Below, piece by piece: positions 26,817 to 34,430 of a DNA stretch of 40,342 bases. The notes below the pieces were generated by a model. The model saw only the letters and a list, made by a program, of their open reading frames with translations, had not been told where the DNA came from and made no database searches. Made by a program: the position numbers and the translations under genes. Source of the DNA: Buttiauxella izardii (lineage in GTDB: Bacteria; Pseudomonadota; Gammaproteobacteria; Enterobacterales; Enterobacteriaceae); the NCBI RefSeq assembly GCF_003601925.1, contig NZ_QZWH01000025.1, positions 1 to 40,342 of the forward strand. The letters are read 5' to 3'. Numbering within the stretch: position 1 is the first letter of the stretch; every line of letters begins with the position of its first letter.

Positions 26817-26847
26817 GGTGGATGACGCTTCGCTCATCCACCCTACG
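26817..26847. repeat. Single REP-variant hairpin between xylA and xylB
   Basis: GGTGGATGA-cgcttcgc-TCATCCACC followed by CTACG is a REP-type hairpin with the core altered from GTCGGATGA to GGTGGATGA on both arms, i.e. a compensated change. It lies within the xylAB transcript and may tune xylB expression. Confidence 0.75.
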
Positions 26848-26871
26848 AAATACTTTCAAGGAACTGCCACT

Positions 26872-28326
26872 ATGTATATCGGAATCGATCTCGGCACTTC
26901 GGGCGTTAAAGCGATTTTGCTCAGTGAGCAAGGCGAAGTGCTGGCCTCACAGACTGAACCGCTGACGGTATCGCGCCCGCATCCGTTATGGTCGGAGCAA
27001 AACCCTGAACACTGGTGGCAAGCCACAGACCGCGCGATGAAAGCGCTCTGTGAAAAGCATTCTCTTGCAGGCGTAAAAGCCATAGGGATTGCCGGGCAAA
27101 TGCATGGCGCAACCTTGCTTGATAAGCAGCAAAACATATTACGTCCGGCGATTCTCTGGAACGACGGGCGCTGCGGCGAAGAGTGCGCATTGCTGGAAGC
27201 CAGCGTGCCTGATTCGCGCAAAATTACCGGCAACCTGATGATGCCCGGTTTTACCGCGCCAAAGCTGCTGTGGGTTCAGCGCCACGAGCCTGAAGTTTTT
27301 GCGAAAATCGATAAAGTGCTGTTACCAAAAGATTATCTGCGACTGCGTATGACTGGCGCTTTCGCCAGCGATATGTCGGACGCCGCTGGCACGATGTGGC
27401 TGGATGTCGCGAAGCGCGACTGGAGCGACAAAATGCTCGACGCCTGCCAACTCACACGCCAGCAAATGCCGGACTTATTTGAAGGCAGTGAAATTACCGG
27501 CACATTGAAAGCCGATGTGGCTCAAGCATGGAATATACCTGCCGTTCCCGTCGTTGCAGGCGGCGGTGATAACGCAGCAGGCGCGGTCGGTGTGGGCATG
27601 ATGGACGCAGGCCAGGCGATGTTGTCGCTCGGCACTTCGGGCGTTTACTTTGCGGTCAGCGAAGGGTTCCTGAGCAAACCGGAAAGCGCGGTCCACAGTT
27701 TCTGCCATGCGTTACCCAACCGCTGGCATTTAATGTCGGTGATGCTGAGTGCTGCATCGTGCCTCGATTGGGCGGCAAAACTCACCGGCATGGAAAACGT
27801 TCCGGCGTTACTGGCGGCGGCTGAAAAAGCTAATCAGGAAGCGGGCGATATCTGGTTCCTGCCTTATCTTTCAGGCGAACGGACGCCGCACAATAATCCG
27901 CAGGCAAAAGGCGTGTTCTTTGGCCTGACGCATCAGCACGGCCCGGCAGAGCTGGCGCGCGCGGTGTTAGAAGGTGTGGGTTATGCGCTGGCGGATGGTA
28001 TGGATGTAGTGCATTCCTGCGGTGTGACGCCGCAAAGCGTGACGCTGATTGGCGGCGGAGCGCGAAGCCCATACTGGCGGCAAATGCTGGCGGATATCAG
28101 CGGGCAAACACTGGATTACAGAACGGGTGGAGATGTTGGCCCAGCTTTGGGTGCTGCGCGCCTGGCGCAAATTGCAGTGTCGCCGGAGAAATCGTTGCAA
28201 TCGCTGCTTCCGCAGTTAGCGCTTGAGCAGCAACACAAACCTGATATGGCTCGTCATGAGCAATACAAAGCGCGTCGCAAAGTGTTTAACCAGATTTATC
28301 AGCAGTTGTTGCCGTTGATGTCTTGA
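26872..28326 (+). CDS. xylB: Xylulokinase XylB
   Basis: XylB phosphorylates D-xylulose to xylulose-5-phosphate for the pentose phosphate pathway. It is a 484-residue FGGY-family kinase, same length as E. coli. Visible blocks are YIGIDLGTSGVKAI (phosphate loop with the first aspartate), GIAGQMHGATLLD, VAGGGDNAAGAVGVG with the catalytic aspartate near residue 233, and LIGGGARSPYWRQMLADI. The start at 26872 has AAGGA at 26858-26862; the longer reading frame would begin within the REP element and is rejected. It converges with gntU. Confidence 0.98.
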   Translation: MYIGIDLGTSGVKAILLSEQGEVLASQTEPLTVSRPHPLWSEQNPEHWWQATDRAMKALCEKHSLAGVKAIGIAGQMHGATLLDKQQNILRPAILWNDGRCGEECALLEASVPDSRKITGNLMMPGFTAPKLLWVQRHEPEVFAKIDKVLLPKDYLRLRMTGAFASDMSDAAGTMWLDVAKRDWSDKMLDACQLTRQQMPDLFEGSEITGTLKADVAQAWNIPAVPVVAGGGDNAAGAVGVGMMDAGQAMLSLGTSGVYFAVSEGFLSKPESAVHSFCHALPNRWHLMSVMLSAASCLDWAAKLTGMENVPALLAAAEKANQEAGDIWFLPYLSGERTPHNNPQAKGVFFGLTHQHGPAELARAVLEGVGYALADGMDVVHSCGVTPQSVTLIGGGARSPYWRQMLADISGQTLDYRTGGDVGPALGAARLAQIAVSPEKSLQSLLPQLALEQQHKPDMARHEQYKARRKVFNQIYQQLLPLMS

Positions 28327-28334
28327 GTGTGTTG

Positions 28335-28368
28335 AAAAAAATGACGCTCTGGGTTTGCCAGAGCGTCA
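28335..28368. terminator. Terminator between convergent xylB and gntU
   Basis: TGACGCTCTGG-gtttg-CCAGAGCGTCA is a perfect 11-bp stem. On the - strand it is followed by seven T (the A run 28335-28341), making a good rho-independent terminator for gntU; on the + strand only AATTT follows, so it may also serve xylB weakly. Confidence 0.85.
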
Positions 28369-28374
28369 AATTTA

Positions 28375-28405
28375 TGTCGGATGACGCTGTTGTATGACCT
28401 ACGAG
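28375..28405. repeat. Single REP-type element over the gntU stop
   Basis: TGTCGGATGACGCTG then TTGTATGACCTACGAG is a degenerate REP copy. It overlaps the 3' end of gntU, whose TAG is read from the CTA of the element (28399-28401). It sits at the xylB/gntU junction, a place where gene order departs from E. coli. Confidence 0.7.
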
Positions 28406-29739
28406 AGCAAACTAAAAGCAATCATCCCGACCAGCGCACCCGTGGTGCCCAGAATCGTTTCCATCATGGTCCAGGTTTTCAGGGTTTGGCCTTCGGTTGC
28501 ACCCGTAAACTTACCAAACAGCCAGAAACCGGCGTCGTTGACGTGGCTCACCACAATCGAACCGCCTGCGATACAAATCGACAAAGCCGCCATTTGTGCG
28601 CCGCTGTAGTTCAGTTGCTCGATAACCGGCATCACCAGGCCAACAGCCGTTAAACACGCCACCGTTGCAGAACCCTGAATAATACGCACCGCAGCCGCCA
28701 GCACGAAGCAGGTCACCGCAATCGGCAAGCCTAAACCCGTCAATGCTTCACCTAATGCCGGGCCAACGCCTGAGTCCACCAGCACTTGCTTGAACACGCC
28801 GCCCGCACCGATAACCAGCAGGATAATGCCCGCCGGTTGCAGAGCCGCACCGCAGATTTCCATGACTCGCTCTTTCGCCATACCCTGACGGTACGCGAGG
28901 CCGTAAATCGCCACCAGACACGCCACCAGAATTGCAGTGAACGGGTGGCCGATAAACTCGAGCCATTGGTAGAGCGTGGAGCCTTGCTCGACGAAACGCG
29001 CGGCGATGGTTTTCATGCCGACCAGCACCAGCGGCAGCAAAATCAGCGACAGGCTAAAGCCGAACGATGGCAGTTTACCTTCGCCCAAATGCGGTTCGCT
29101 GATGTCGTCAGGAATATGCAATTCAACATATTTACTGATGAAGTTACCAAACAGCGGCCCGGCGATAATCATGCTCGGGATTGCAGCGCACAGGCCGAGC
29201 AGAATCATCCAGCCAAAGTCGGCGTGCATTTGCGAAGCCAGTAACATCGGCGCAGGCCCAGGCAGCAGAAACGCCGCCGCTGCGGCAACGCCCGCAAACA
29301 GAGGAATCACGAGTTTGACGAGGTTGGTGCCGGTGTGGCGCGCCATAGAAAATGCCACGCTAATCAGCAGAACAATCGCCACTTCGAAGAACAGCGGGAG
29401 TGCACAAATCAAACCAGCCAGGCCAATCGCATAATGTGCGCGGCTGTGGCCGAAGGACTTGAGCATTTTGACGGCGATTTGGTCAACCGCGCCGGTTTCA
29501 TGAAGAATTTTACCGAACATCGCACCGAGCGCGACGACGATGGCGAGGAATCCAAGTGTCCCGCCCATCCCTTTTTCCATGGTTGCCGCGATTTTATCGA
29601 GCGGCATTCCGGAAAACATCCCTGCACCAATTGAAACCACCATCAAAGCAACGAAGGCGTGCATACGCGCCTTCATCACTAAAAACAGCAGCAGCAAAAC
29701 GGAGCCGACTGCTGTTAAAACAAGCGTTAATGTACTCAC
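28399..29739 (-). CDS. gntU: Low-affinity gluconate transporter GntU
   Basis: GntU is a gluconate:H+ symporter of the GntP family. It has 446 residues, as in E. coli, with about 12-14 membrane helices and conserved stretches PLFFEVAIVLLISVAFS, GPAPMLLASQ, RIIQGSATVACLTA and GGSIVVSHVNDAGFW. It starts with GTG, overlapping the gntK stop by 4 bp (GTGA), so synthesis is coupled to the kinase. Transcription is expected from the gntK promoter under GntR control. Confidence 0.97.
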   Translation of the reverse strand: MSTLTLVLTAVGSVLLLLFLVMKARMHAFVALMVVSIGAGMFSGMPLDKIAATMEKGMGGTLGFLAIVVALGAMFGKILHETGAVDQIAVKMLKSFGHSRAHYAIGLAGLICALPLFFEVAIVLLISVAFSMARHTGTNLVKLVIPLFAGVAAAAAFLLPGPAPMLLASQMHADFGWMILLGLCAAIPSMIIAGPLFGNFISKYVELHIPDDISEPHLGEGKLPSFGFSLSLILLPLVLVGMKTIAARFVEQGSTLYQWLEFIGHPFTAILVACLVAIYGLAYRQGMAKERVMEICGAALQPAGIILLVIGAGGVFKQVLVDSGVGPALGEALTGLGLPIAVTCFVLAAAVRIIQGSATVACLTAVGLVMPVIEQLNYSGAQMAALSICIAGGSIVVSHVNDAGFWLFGKFTGATEGQTLKTWTMMETILGTTGALVGMIAFSLLS

Positions 29740-30269
29740 TGCGCACTGCCTTTATTAATCACATCAATCGTGCTGGCGACCACGCCTTCAAGGGATTGGT
29801 CGATATCCACCACCAGAACATCCGATTCGTCAGACTTTGGTTCTTCCAGCGTTTCAAACTGAGTCACCAGCATCTGCGTTTTGAAGAAATGGCCTTTACG
29901 CGCTTTCAGGCGGCTTTCAATCACTTCGAAATCGCCTTTCATGTAGATGAAAGAGAGATTCGGGTTGCCGTCACGCAACTGGTCGCGATAAACCTTTTTC
30001 AGCGCCGAGCAGACGATCAGGGAAACTTTGTTGGTGCGTTGCATGGCGAATGCCGCGTCGTTTAATGCTTGCAGCCATGGCTTGCGGTCTTCGTCATTTA
30101 ACGGCTCACCGGAAGCCATTTTCATGATATTGCAGCGCGGATGAAGGAAATCGCCGTCGAGGAACGCGGCTTTAAGTTGATGAGCAACTTCACTCGCGAC
30201 AGCAGATTTACCGCTGCCAGAGACGCCCATCAGGACGTAGATGTGGTTTTCGTGGTTGGTAGTGCTCAT
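29736..30269 (-). CDS. gntK: Gluconokinase GntK
   Basis: GntK phosphorylates gluconate to 6-phosphogluconate for the Entner-Doudoroff and pentose phosphate pathways. The 177-residue protein (E. coli 175) has its P-loop at residues 15-22 (GVSGSGKS), DGDFLHPRCNIMKM, and SLIVCSALKKVYRD, typical of thermoresistant gluconokinases. It lies 182 bp downstream of gntR, behind two GntR-type operators, and overlaps gntU. Confidence 0.97.
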   Translation of the reverse strand: MSTTNHENHIYVLMGVSGSGKSAVASEVAHQLKAAFLDGDFLHPRCNIMKMASGEPLNDEDRKPWLQALNDAAFAMQRTNKVSLIVCSALKKVYRDQLRDGNPNLSFIYMKGDFEVIESRLKARKGHFFKTQMLVTQFETLEEPKSDESDVLVVDIDQSLEGVVASTIDVINKGSAQ

Positions 30270-30294
30270 AGCGTAGCTCCGACGGACGAGATGC

Positions 30295-30322
30295 TGTTAC
30301 GGGTAACTGTTATCGGTAACAT
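30295..30322. promoter_or_regulatory. Two adjacent GntR-type operators upstream of gntKU
   Basis: TGTTACGGGTAAC (30295-30307) and TGTTATCGGTAACAT (30308-30322) are two back-to-back palindromes of the TGTTAC-x-GTAACA type recognised by GntR in E. coli. They lie 26-53 bp upstream of the gntK ATG, where they would occlude the gntKU promoter in the absence of gluconate. Confidence 0.8.
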
Positions 30323-30376
30323 TGTCCAGAGAGCTTCAGCAATTAGCAATAACCATTAGCTTGCAAAGTGTATAAG

Positions 30377-30392
30377 TGTGAACTAAATCAAA
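30377..30392. promoter_or_regulatory. Candidate CRP site for gntKU
   Basis: TGTGAACTAAATCAAA matches the CRP pattern TGTGA-N6-TCACA with one mismatch in the right arm. It lies about 55 bp upstream of the GntR operators. CRP activation of gntKU is known in E. coli; the site here is predicted from motif only. Confidence 0.55.
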
Positions 30393-30415
30393 AAAACAGT
30401 GCGTAAATATTCCGA

Positions 30416-30437
30416 GTTGCAGCCATGAAGCTGCAAC
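30416..30437 (-). terminator. Hairpin after gntR, possible weak terminator
   Basis: GTTGCAGC-catgaa-GCTGCAAC is a perfect 8-bp stem 15 bp after the gntR stop. The - strand sequence beyond it is AT-rich but has no long T run, so termination may be partial, allowing some read-through into gntKU. Confidence 0.55.
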
Positions 30438-30451
30438 CTGAAATCATTCTG

Positions 30452-31447
30452 TTATATAGAGCCGCCCGGCGACAGCGTAAAACCTAAATCCAGCATTTGC
30501 GGCGTCACCGTTTCGCCACGAATGCGCGCCAACAATCGCTCGGCACCAATACGGCCCATACGTTCACGCGGCGTTAATACGCTGGCAAGACGCGGTTCCA
30601 TCACCTGGCCGATATCGTGGCCGTGGAAACCGGCAATCGCCATATCCTTCGGAATGCTCAAACCCTGGCGCTGGCATTCAAACGCCGCACCGATGGCTAA
30701 GTCATCGTTGGTACAGAAGATGCTGTCGAGCTGCGGGTATTCGCGGCGCGCCTGGCGGAACAGTTCGATACCAGTGGAGTAAGAAGAGGATTGTTCAACC
30801 ATCACGCTGTAAGGCACCAGGCCCGCGTCCAGCATGGCTTGCTCGTAGCCTTTTCTCTTGATCACGGTACGTTCATCCAGACGAGCGCCGAGGTATGCAA
30901 CGTGGCGGTGGCCACGAGCGATAATCGCCGCCGTCATCTGGCGAGCCGCTTCAAAGTTATCGAAGCCGACCGCAATGTCGAGGCACGGGGAAATGCTGTC
31001 CATTAGTTCCACAACCGGAATGCCCGCCACTTCAATCATCTTTAACGTGCGTGGGGTATGGGTGCGTTCGGTGAGGATCAGTCCGTCGATATTCCAGGAA
31101 AGCATCGATTCCAGGCGCTCTTCTTCCAGCTCCGGTTTATAGCCGTAGTGGGCAAGCATGGTCTGGTAGCCGTAAGCATCAATCACGTTTTCAATGCCGC
31201 GTAATACTTCGGCGAAAACCTGGTTGGTCAGCGAGGGCAATAACACGCCGATGGCGCGGCTGGTCGAGTTGGAAAGGATGTCTGGTGCGCGGTTAGGAAT
31301 GTAGCCAAGTTCATCAAGGGCTGCGGCAATTTTTACCTGTAACGCAGCAGAAACCTGGTCAGGGTTACGCAAAAAGCGGCTGACGGTCATTTTTGTTATG
31401 CCAACGCGATCTGCAACGTCCTGTAATACCGGTCTTTTCTTTTTCAT
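30452..31447 (-). CDS. gntR: Gluconate utilisation repressor GntR
   Basis: GntR is a LacI-family repressor that releases DNA when gluconate is bound. The 331-residue protein equals E. coli in length. The N-terminal helix-turn-helix is LQDVADRVGITKMTVSRFLR, followed by the hinge (AALDELGYIPNRAPDILSN) and a periplasmic-binding-protein-like effector domain (residues ~60-331). Its target palindromes are present in front of gntK. It is on the same strand as, and upstream of, gntKU. Confidence 0.97.
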   Translation of the reverse strand: MKKKRPVLQDVADRVGITKMTVSRFLRNPDQVSAALQVKIAAALDELGYIPNRAPDILSNSTSRAIGVLLPSLTNQVFAEVLRGIENVIDAYGYQTMLAHYGYKPELEEERLESMLSWNIDGLILTERTHTPRTLKMIEVAGIPVVELMDSISPCLDIAVGFDNFEAARQMTAAIIARGHRHVAYLGARLDERTVIKRKGYEQAMLDAGLVPYSVMVEQSSSYSTGIELFRQARREYPQLDSIFCTNDDLAIGAAFECQRQGLSIPKDMAIAGFHGHDIGQVMEPRLASVLTPRERMGRIGAERLLARIRGETVTPQMLDLGFTLSPGGSI

Positions 31448-31498
31448 TATCTTGCTGTGCGGGTTATCAATCGACAGCGAAGTTTAGCACGGACGCAG

Positions 31499-31530
31499 CA
31501 CAACCTTCCCCAGTTTCGAGGAAGGTTGTG
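31499..31530 (-). terminator. Hairpin between yhhW and gntR
   Basis: CACAACCTTCC and GGAAGGTTGTG form a perfect 11-bp stem with a 10-nt loop, 22 bp beyond the yhhW stop and 52 bp before the gntR start. No long T run follows. It may end or process the yhhW transcript. Confidence 0.55.
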
Positions 31531-31551
31531 ACCGGTAACTAATGGTAATTC

Positions 31552-32247
31552 TTATACTGGCGGAAGATCGAACAGCAGAATTTCACTCGCTTCGTTGGCA
31601 TGAATCGAAATCGCTTGCTCATCCCACACGGCGATGGCGTCGCTGGTTTTGGCCTGAGTGCCATTAATCGACACATTACCTTTGACAACCTGCACCCAAA
31701 TGCGGCGATCTGCCGGGATTTGGTAGACAGATTGTTCGTCTTTCGCCAACGCCCAGCGCGACAATTCCATATCCTGATTCACTTTCAAAGAACCGTCACG
31801 CGCATCTGGCGACAACACTAACTGGCGACCCTGCGGTGCATCAAAGCGGCGCTGATCGTAACGCGGCGTGATGCCTGTTTTCTCTGGAATGATCCAGATT
31901 TGGTACAGACGCAGACGCTCGGTATCGCTTGGGTTGTACTCGGAGTGCGTAATCCCGGTGCCAGCGCTCATAATCTGGAATTCACCCGCCGGAACTTTCT
32001 CTTCGTTACCCATGCTGTCGCGGTGCGCTACGGCCCCTTCGAGCACATAAGTCAGGATTTCCATGTCTTTGTGCGGATGGGTACCGAAACCTTCACCGGC
32101 TTCCACCACGTCTTCGTTAATTACCCGTAATGCCGAGAAACCCATGAAATTGGCATCGTAATAGTTAGCGAATGAGAAGGTGTGCCAGCTATCCAACCAA
32201 CCATGATTCGCGTGACCACGTTCTTCAGCTTTTCTTAAAAAGATCAT
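31552..32247 (-). CDS. yhhW: Pirin-family quercetin dioxygenase-like protein YhhW
   Basis: YhhW is a 231-residue bicupin of the pirin family, the same length as in E. coli, whose YhhW has quercetin 2,3-dioxygenase activity. Metal-site histidines and glutamate are visible in FGTHPHKDMEILTYVLEG and GITHSEYNPSD. I chose ATG 32247 behind GGAG; the longer frame from 32307 would add 20 residues lacking family support. The physiological substrate is unknown. The 124-bp gap to yhhX probably holds its promoter. Confidence 0.94.
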   Translation of the reverse strand: MIFLRKAEERGHANHGWLDSWHTFSFANYYDANFMGFSALRVINEDVVEAGEGFGTHPHKDMEILTYVLEGAVAHRDSMGNEEKVPAGEFQIMSAGTGITHSEYNPSDTERLRLYQIWIIPEKTGITPRYDQRRFDAPQGRQLVLSPDARDGSLKVNQDMELSRWALAKDEQSVYQIPADRRIWVQVVKGNVSINGTQAKTSDAIAVWDEQAISIHANEASEILLFDLPPV

Positions 32248-32371
32248 TTTGTTTCTCCGCAATTCGTTTTGATGGGATAAGTGTGGACCCGAATCGGAGA
32301 TGATCATAGAGGGCGAAAATTGACGCCTCTGTTCAAAAAAAGTGAACGAGTTTGAGGCGTCTTTTATCAGG

Positions 32372-33409
32372 TTAAGCGAGGGTGACGGTTGAAGGAGACG
32401 CCTGCTCGAAACCGCGTTCGAGGATCTCGAGGTTGGTCATTGCTTCAATTTCTCTGACGTAATTGGGTATGCCGTTGAGGATGGTTTCATACAGCGCGTC
32501 GTACACGCGCCCGTAATCGCCCACTTCCGGTTTCAACTCTTCGCGCACGGTTTCACCCGCGTCGTTCACATACTCAAGCACGCCGACGCTGCTATCTGCT
32601 GCAAAGCCCGGTTCGCCCGGCATGATGTACGCCTTCAGGCTGGTTTCTTGCTGGTCGATACCGTATTTAACGAACGAGCCTTTGGTGCCGTGTACCTGGA
32701 ATTTCGGATAGTCGATTTTCACCAGGTGGCTGGTTTTGACGATGGCTTTCAGATCGCCATAGAACAGCTGCGCTTCAAAAGTATCGTCCGGGTTGGCTTT
32801 ATTGCGCACGCTACGAATGTCGTAAGCGACGTGGTCCGGGCGGCCAAAAATAGAAATGATTTGGTCCATGGTATGCACGCCCAGGCCATAAAACGCGCCG
32901 TCGGCTGGCAGGCCAGGTTTGGTTTCCGCAACCGGGCGATACATATCAAAGTGGCTTTCAATTTCGACGATTTCGCCGAGTTTTCCGCTTTCGATGGCTT
33001 TTTTCATCGTCAGGAAGCAGGAGTCAAAACGACGATTCTGGTAAGGCGTGACGGTCAGTCCTTTGGATTTCGCCAGCTCAAACAGCTGTTTGGCTTCGGC
33101 GAGCGTTGGCGTAAACGGTTTTTCCACCAGCACATTTTTGCCCGCTTCCAGCGCGCGTTTCGCGTAATCAAAGTGGCTGTCTGCATGGGTGCAAACCACC
33201 ACCAGTTTCACCTGCGGGTCATTAAGAATGTCGTCGAGTTGGCTGGTGAAATGGATGTGGCTGTATTCCGGCTGCTGCTCGATTTCTGGTTTTTCATGGC
33301 GACGGAAGATATGAGCCACGTGGAATTTATCTTTGCGAACCAGAACGTAAGGAAGGTGATAACGGGTGGTGCTTTTGCCAAAACCTATGAAAGCGCAGTG
33401 TAGGGTCAT
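32372..33409 (-). CDS. yhhX: Gfo/Idh/MocA-family oxidoreductase YhhX
   Basis: YhhX is a predicted NAD(P)-dependent oxidoreductase of 345 residues, equal to E. coli. The N-terminal Rossmann fold has FIGFGKSTTRYHLPYV; the family hallmark EKPFTPTLAEA and the catalytic-region YGLGVHTMDQII follow. Its substrate is not established. ATG 33409 is preceded by AAGGA and is used in the family; the frame extends upstream to 33439 without support. It lies next to ryhB on the same strand, with a REP element between. Confidence 0.93.
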   Translation of the reverse strand: MTLHCAFIGFGKSTTRYHLPYVLVRKDKFHVAHIFRRHEKPEIEQQPEYSHIHFTSQLDDILNDPQVKLVVVCTHADSHFDYAKRALEAGKNVLVEKPFTPTLAEAKQLFELAKSKGLTVTPYQNRRFDSCFLTMKKAIESGKLGEIVEIESHFDMYRPVAETKPGLPADGAFYGLGVHTMDQIISIFGRPDHVAYDIRSVRNKANPDDTFEAQLFYGDLKAIVKTSHLVKIDYPKFQVHGTKGSFVKYGIDQQETSLKAYIMPGEPGFAADSSVGVLEYVNDAGETVREELKPEVGDYGRVYDALYETILNGIPNYVREIEAMTNLEILERGFEQASPSTVTLA

Positions 33410-33490
33410 TGCTTTGTCCTTTTTGACTTTGAATTGCAATTACCATACTTCAGACGCTGGCGGATGGCATGAGATTTTGCGGACGATTTT

Positions 33491-33523
33491 TGTCGGATGA
33501 CGCTGCCGCTTATCCGACCTACG
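33491..33523. repeat. Single REP element between yhhX and ryhB
   Basis: TGTCGGATGACGCTGCCGCT...TATCCGACCTACG is a full REP copy with an extra C in the loop. It lies between the ryhB terminator and the yhhX start, on a stretch with no gene. Confidence 0.8.
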
Positions 33524-33606
33524 AATAATTTGCCCGAATGAGTTGGAGTTGTAGCAGCGAAGGATTCGGCCGTCGGCGGCGTAGCCAGGCTTCAACTCAG
33601 AAGGGC

Positions 33607-33704
33607 AAAAAAAAAGCCAGCTCAAGGCTGGCTAAGTAATACTGGAAGCAATGTGAGCAATGTCGTGCTTTCAGGTTGTCTCCGTAGGGGTCTCCCCTGA
33701 ACGC
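33607..33704 (-). ncRNA. ryhB: Iron-responsive small RNA RyhB
   Basis: Read on the - strand, the RNA contains the conserved core CCTGAAAGCACGACATTGCT followed by CACATTGCTTCCAG, then the terminator AGCCAGC-cttga-GCTGGCT with a run of nine U (33607-33633). RyhB pairs with mRNAs of iron-using proteins with the help of Hfq. The predicted start at 33704 follows a TATTAT -10 (33711-33716) and TAGACA -35 (33735-33740). A Fur box overlaps the promoter. The neighbours yhhX and yhhY are the same as in E. coli. The 5' segment differs from E. coli, with AGGGG-aga-CCCCT forming a short stem. Confidence 0.93.
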
Positions 33705-33709
33705 ATGGC

Positions 33710-33728
33710 AATAATAATCATTATCATT
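33710..33728 (-). promoter_or_regulatory. Fur box and promoter of ryhB
   Basis: On the - strand AATGATAATGATTATTATT closely matches the Fur consensus (GATAATGATAATCATTATC). It overlaps the -10 hexamer and spacer of the ryhB promoter, so iron-loaded Fur would block transcription. Confidence 0.85.
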
Positions 33729-33827
33729 CGCACTTGTCTACTATTTTTTAGAAATAATTGGCAGTTGACGGAAAGTAAAAAGTCAATAATGTTGAAGGGG
33801 TTACTTAACCATTTGAGGAGAAAAGGA

Positions 33828-34325
33828 ATGAGCGAAATTGTGATACGCCATGCGGAATTAAGAGATCTGGAGGCTTTACGTCAGATTAACGCCCAGCCAG
33901 AGGTTTATCACAACACGCTACAGATTCCTCATCCTTCGCTAGAAATGTGGGAAGAACGAATGAAGCATCCACCTTCAGGGCGCAGGAGCCTGGTGGCTTG
34001 CATCGACGATGTCGTTATCGGTCATTTGGTGCTGTCCGTTGAACCCAACCCGCGCCGCAGCCACGTTGCCACTTTCGGGATGAGTGTTTGCGGGCAACAT
34101 CGTAATCGCGGCGTCGCCAGCGCATTACTTAAAGCAATGGTAGACCTGTGCGATAACTGGCTGCGCGTCGAGCGAATCGAGCTGACGGTGTTCGTTGATA
34201 ACAAACCTGGCGTGGCGGTTTACCGCAAGTTCGGTTTTGAGATTGAAGGGACGGGCAAGAATTACGCGCTGCGCGACGGGCAGTATGTGGATGCGTATTT
34301 TATGGCTCGGTTTAAACCGAGTTAA
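33828..34325 (+). CDS. yhhY: GNAT-family N-acetyltransferase YhhY
   Basis: YhhY is a 165-residue GNAT acetyltransferase (E. coli 162), reported to acetylate some amino acids in E. coli. The acetyl-CoA-binding motif is GQHRNRGVASALLKAMVDLC, and the C-terminal FVDNKPGVAVYRKFGFEIEG block is typical. The ATG at 33828 follows GAGGAGAAAAGGA and gives MSEIVIRHAE; the longer open frame from 33660 runs across ryhB on the other strand and is rejected. A repeat follows its stop immediately. Confidence 0.94.
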   Translation: MSEIVIRHAELRDLEALRQINAQPEVYHNTLQIPHPSLEMWEERMKHPPSGRRSLVACIDDVVIGHLVLSVEPNPRRSHVATFGMSVCGQHRNRGVASALLKAMVDLCDNWLRVERIELTVFVDNKPGVAVYRKFGFEIEGTGKNYALRDGQYVDAYFMARFKPS

Positions 34326-34329
34326 CAAT

Positions 34330-34424
34330 GCCCTCACCCCGGCCCTCTCCCACAGGAGAGGGAGAAGGGAAAGGGGGAAAAACCGGACAGTCCCCTCTCC
34401 CTGGGGAGAGGGTTAGGGTGAGGG
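34330..34424. repeat. C/G-rich palindromic repeat between yhhY and ggt
   Basis: GCCCTCACCCCGGCCCTCTCC...GGAGAGGG at the left faces CCCCTCTCCCTGGGGAGAGGGTT and GGGTGAGGGG at the right. It fills the 105-bp space between the convergent yhhY and ggt ends and could serve as a shared transcript end. Confidence 0.85.
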
Positions 34425-34430
34425 GAAAAC

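Noticed and set aside
26011-26931. 306-residue open frame on the - strand over xylA/xylB
   Set aside because: Antisense shadow of xylA crossing into the REP; composition is not protein-like.
32648-33403. 251-residue open frame on the + strand
   Set aside because: Antisense to yhhX over its length, without family resemblance.
33660-33827. N-terminal extension of YhhY
   Set aside because: It would read through the ryhB promoter region on the other strand; the ATG at 33828 has a strong ribosome site and fits the family.
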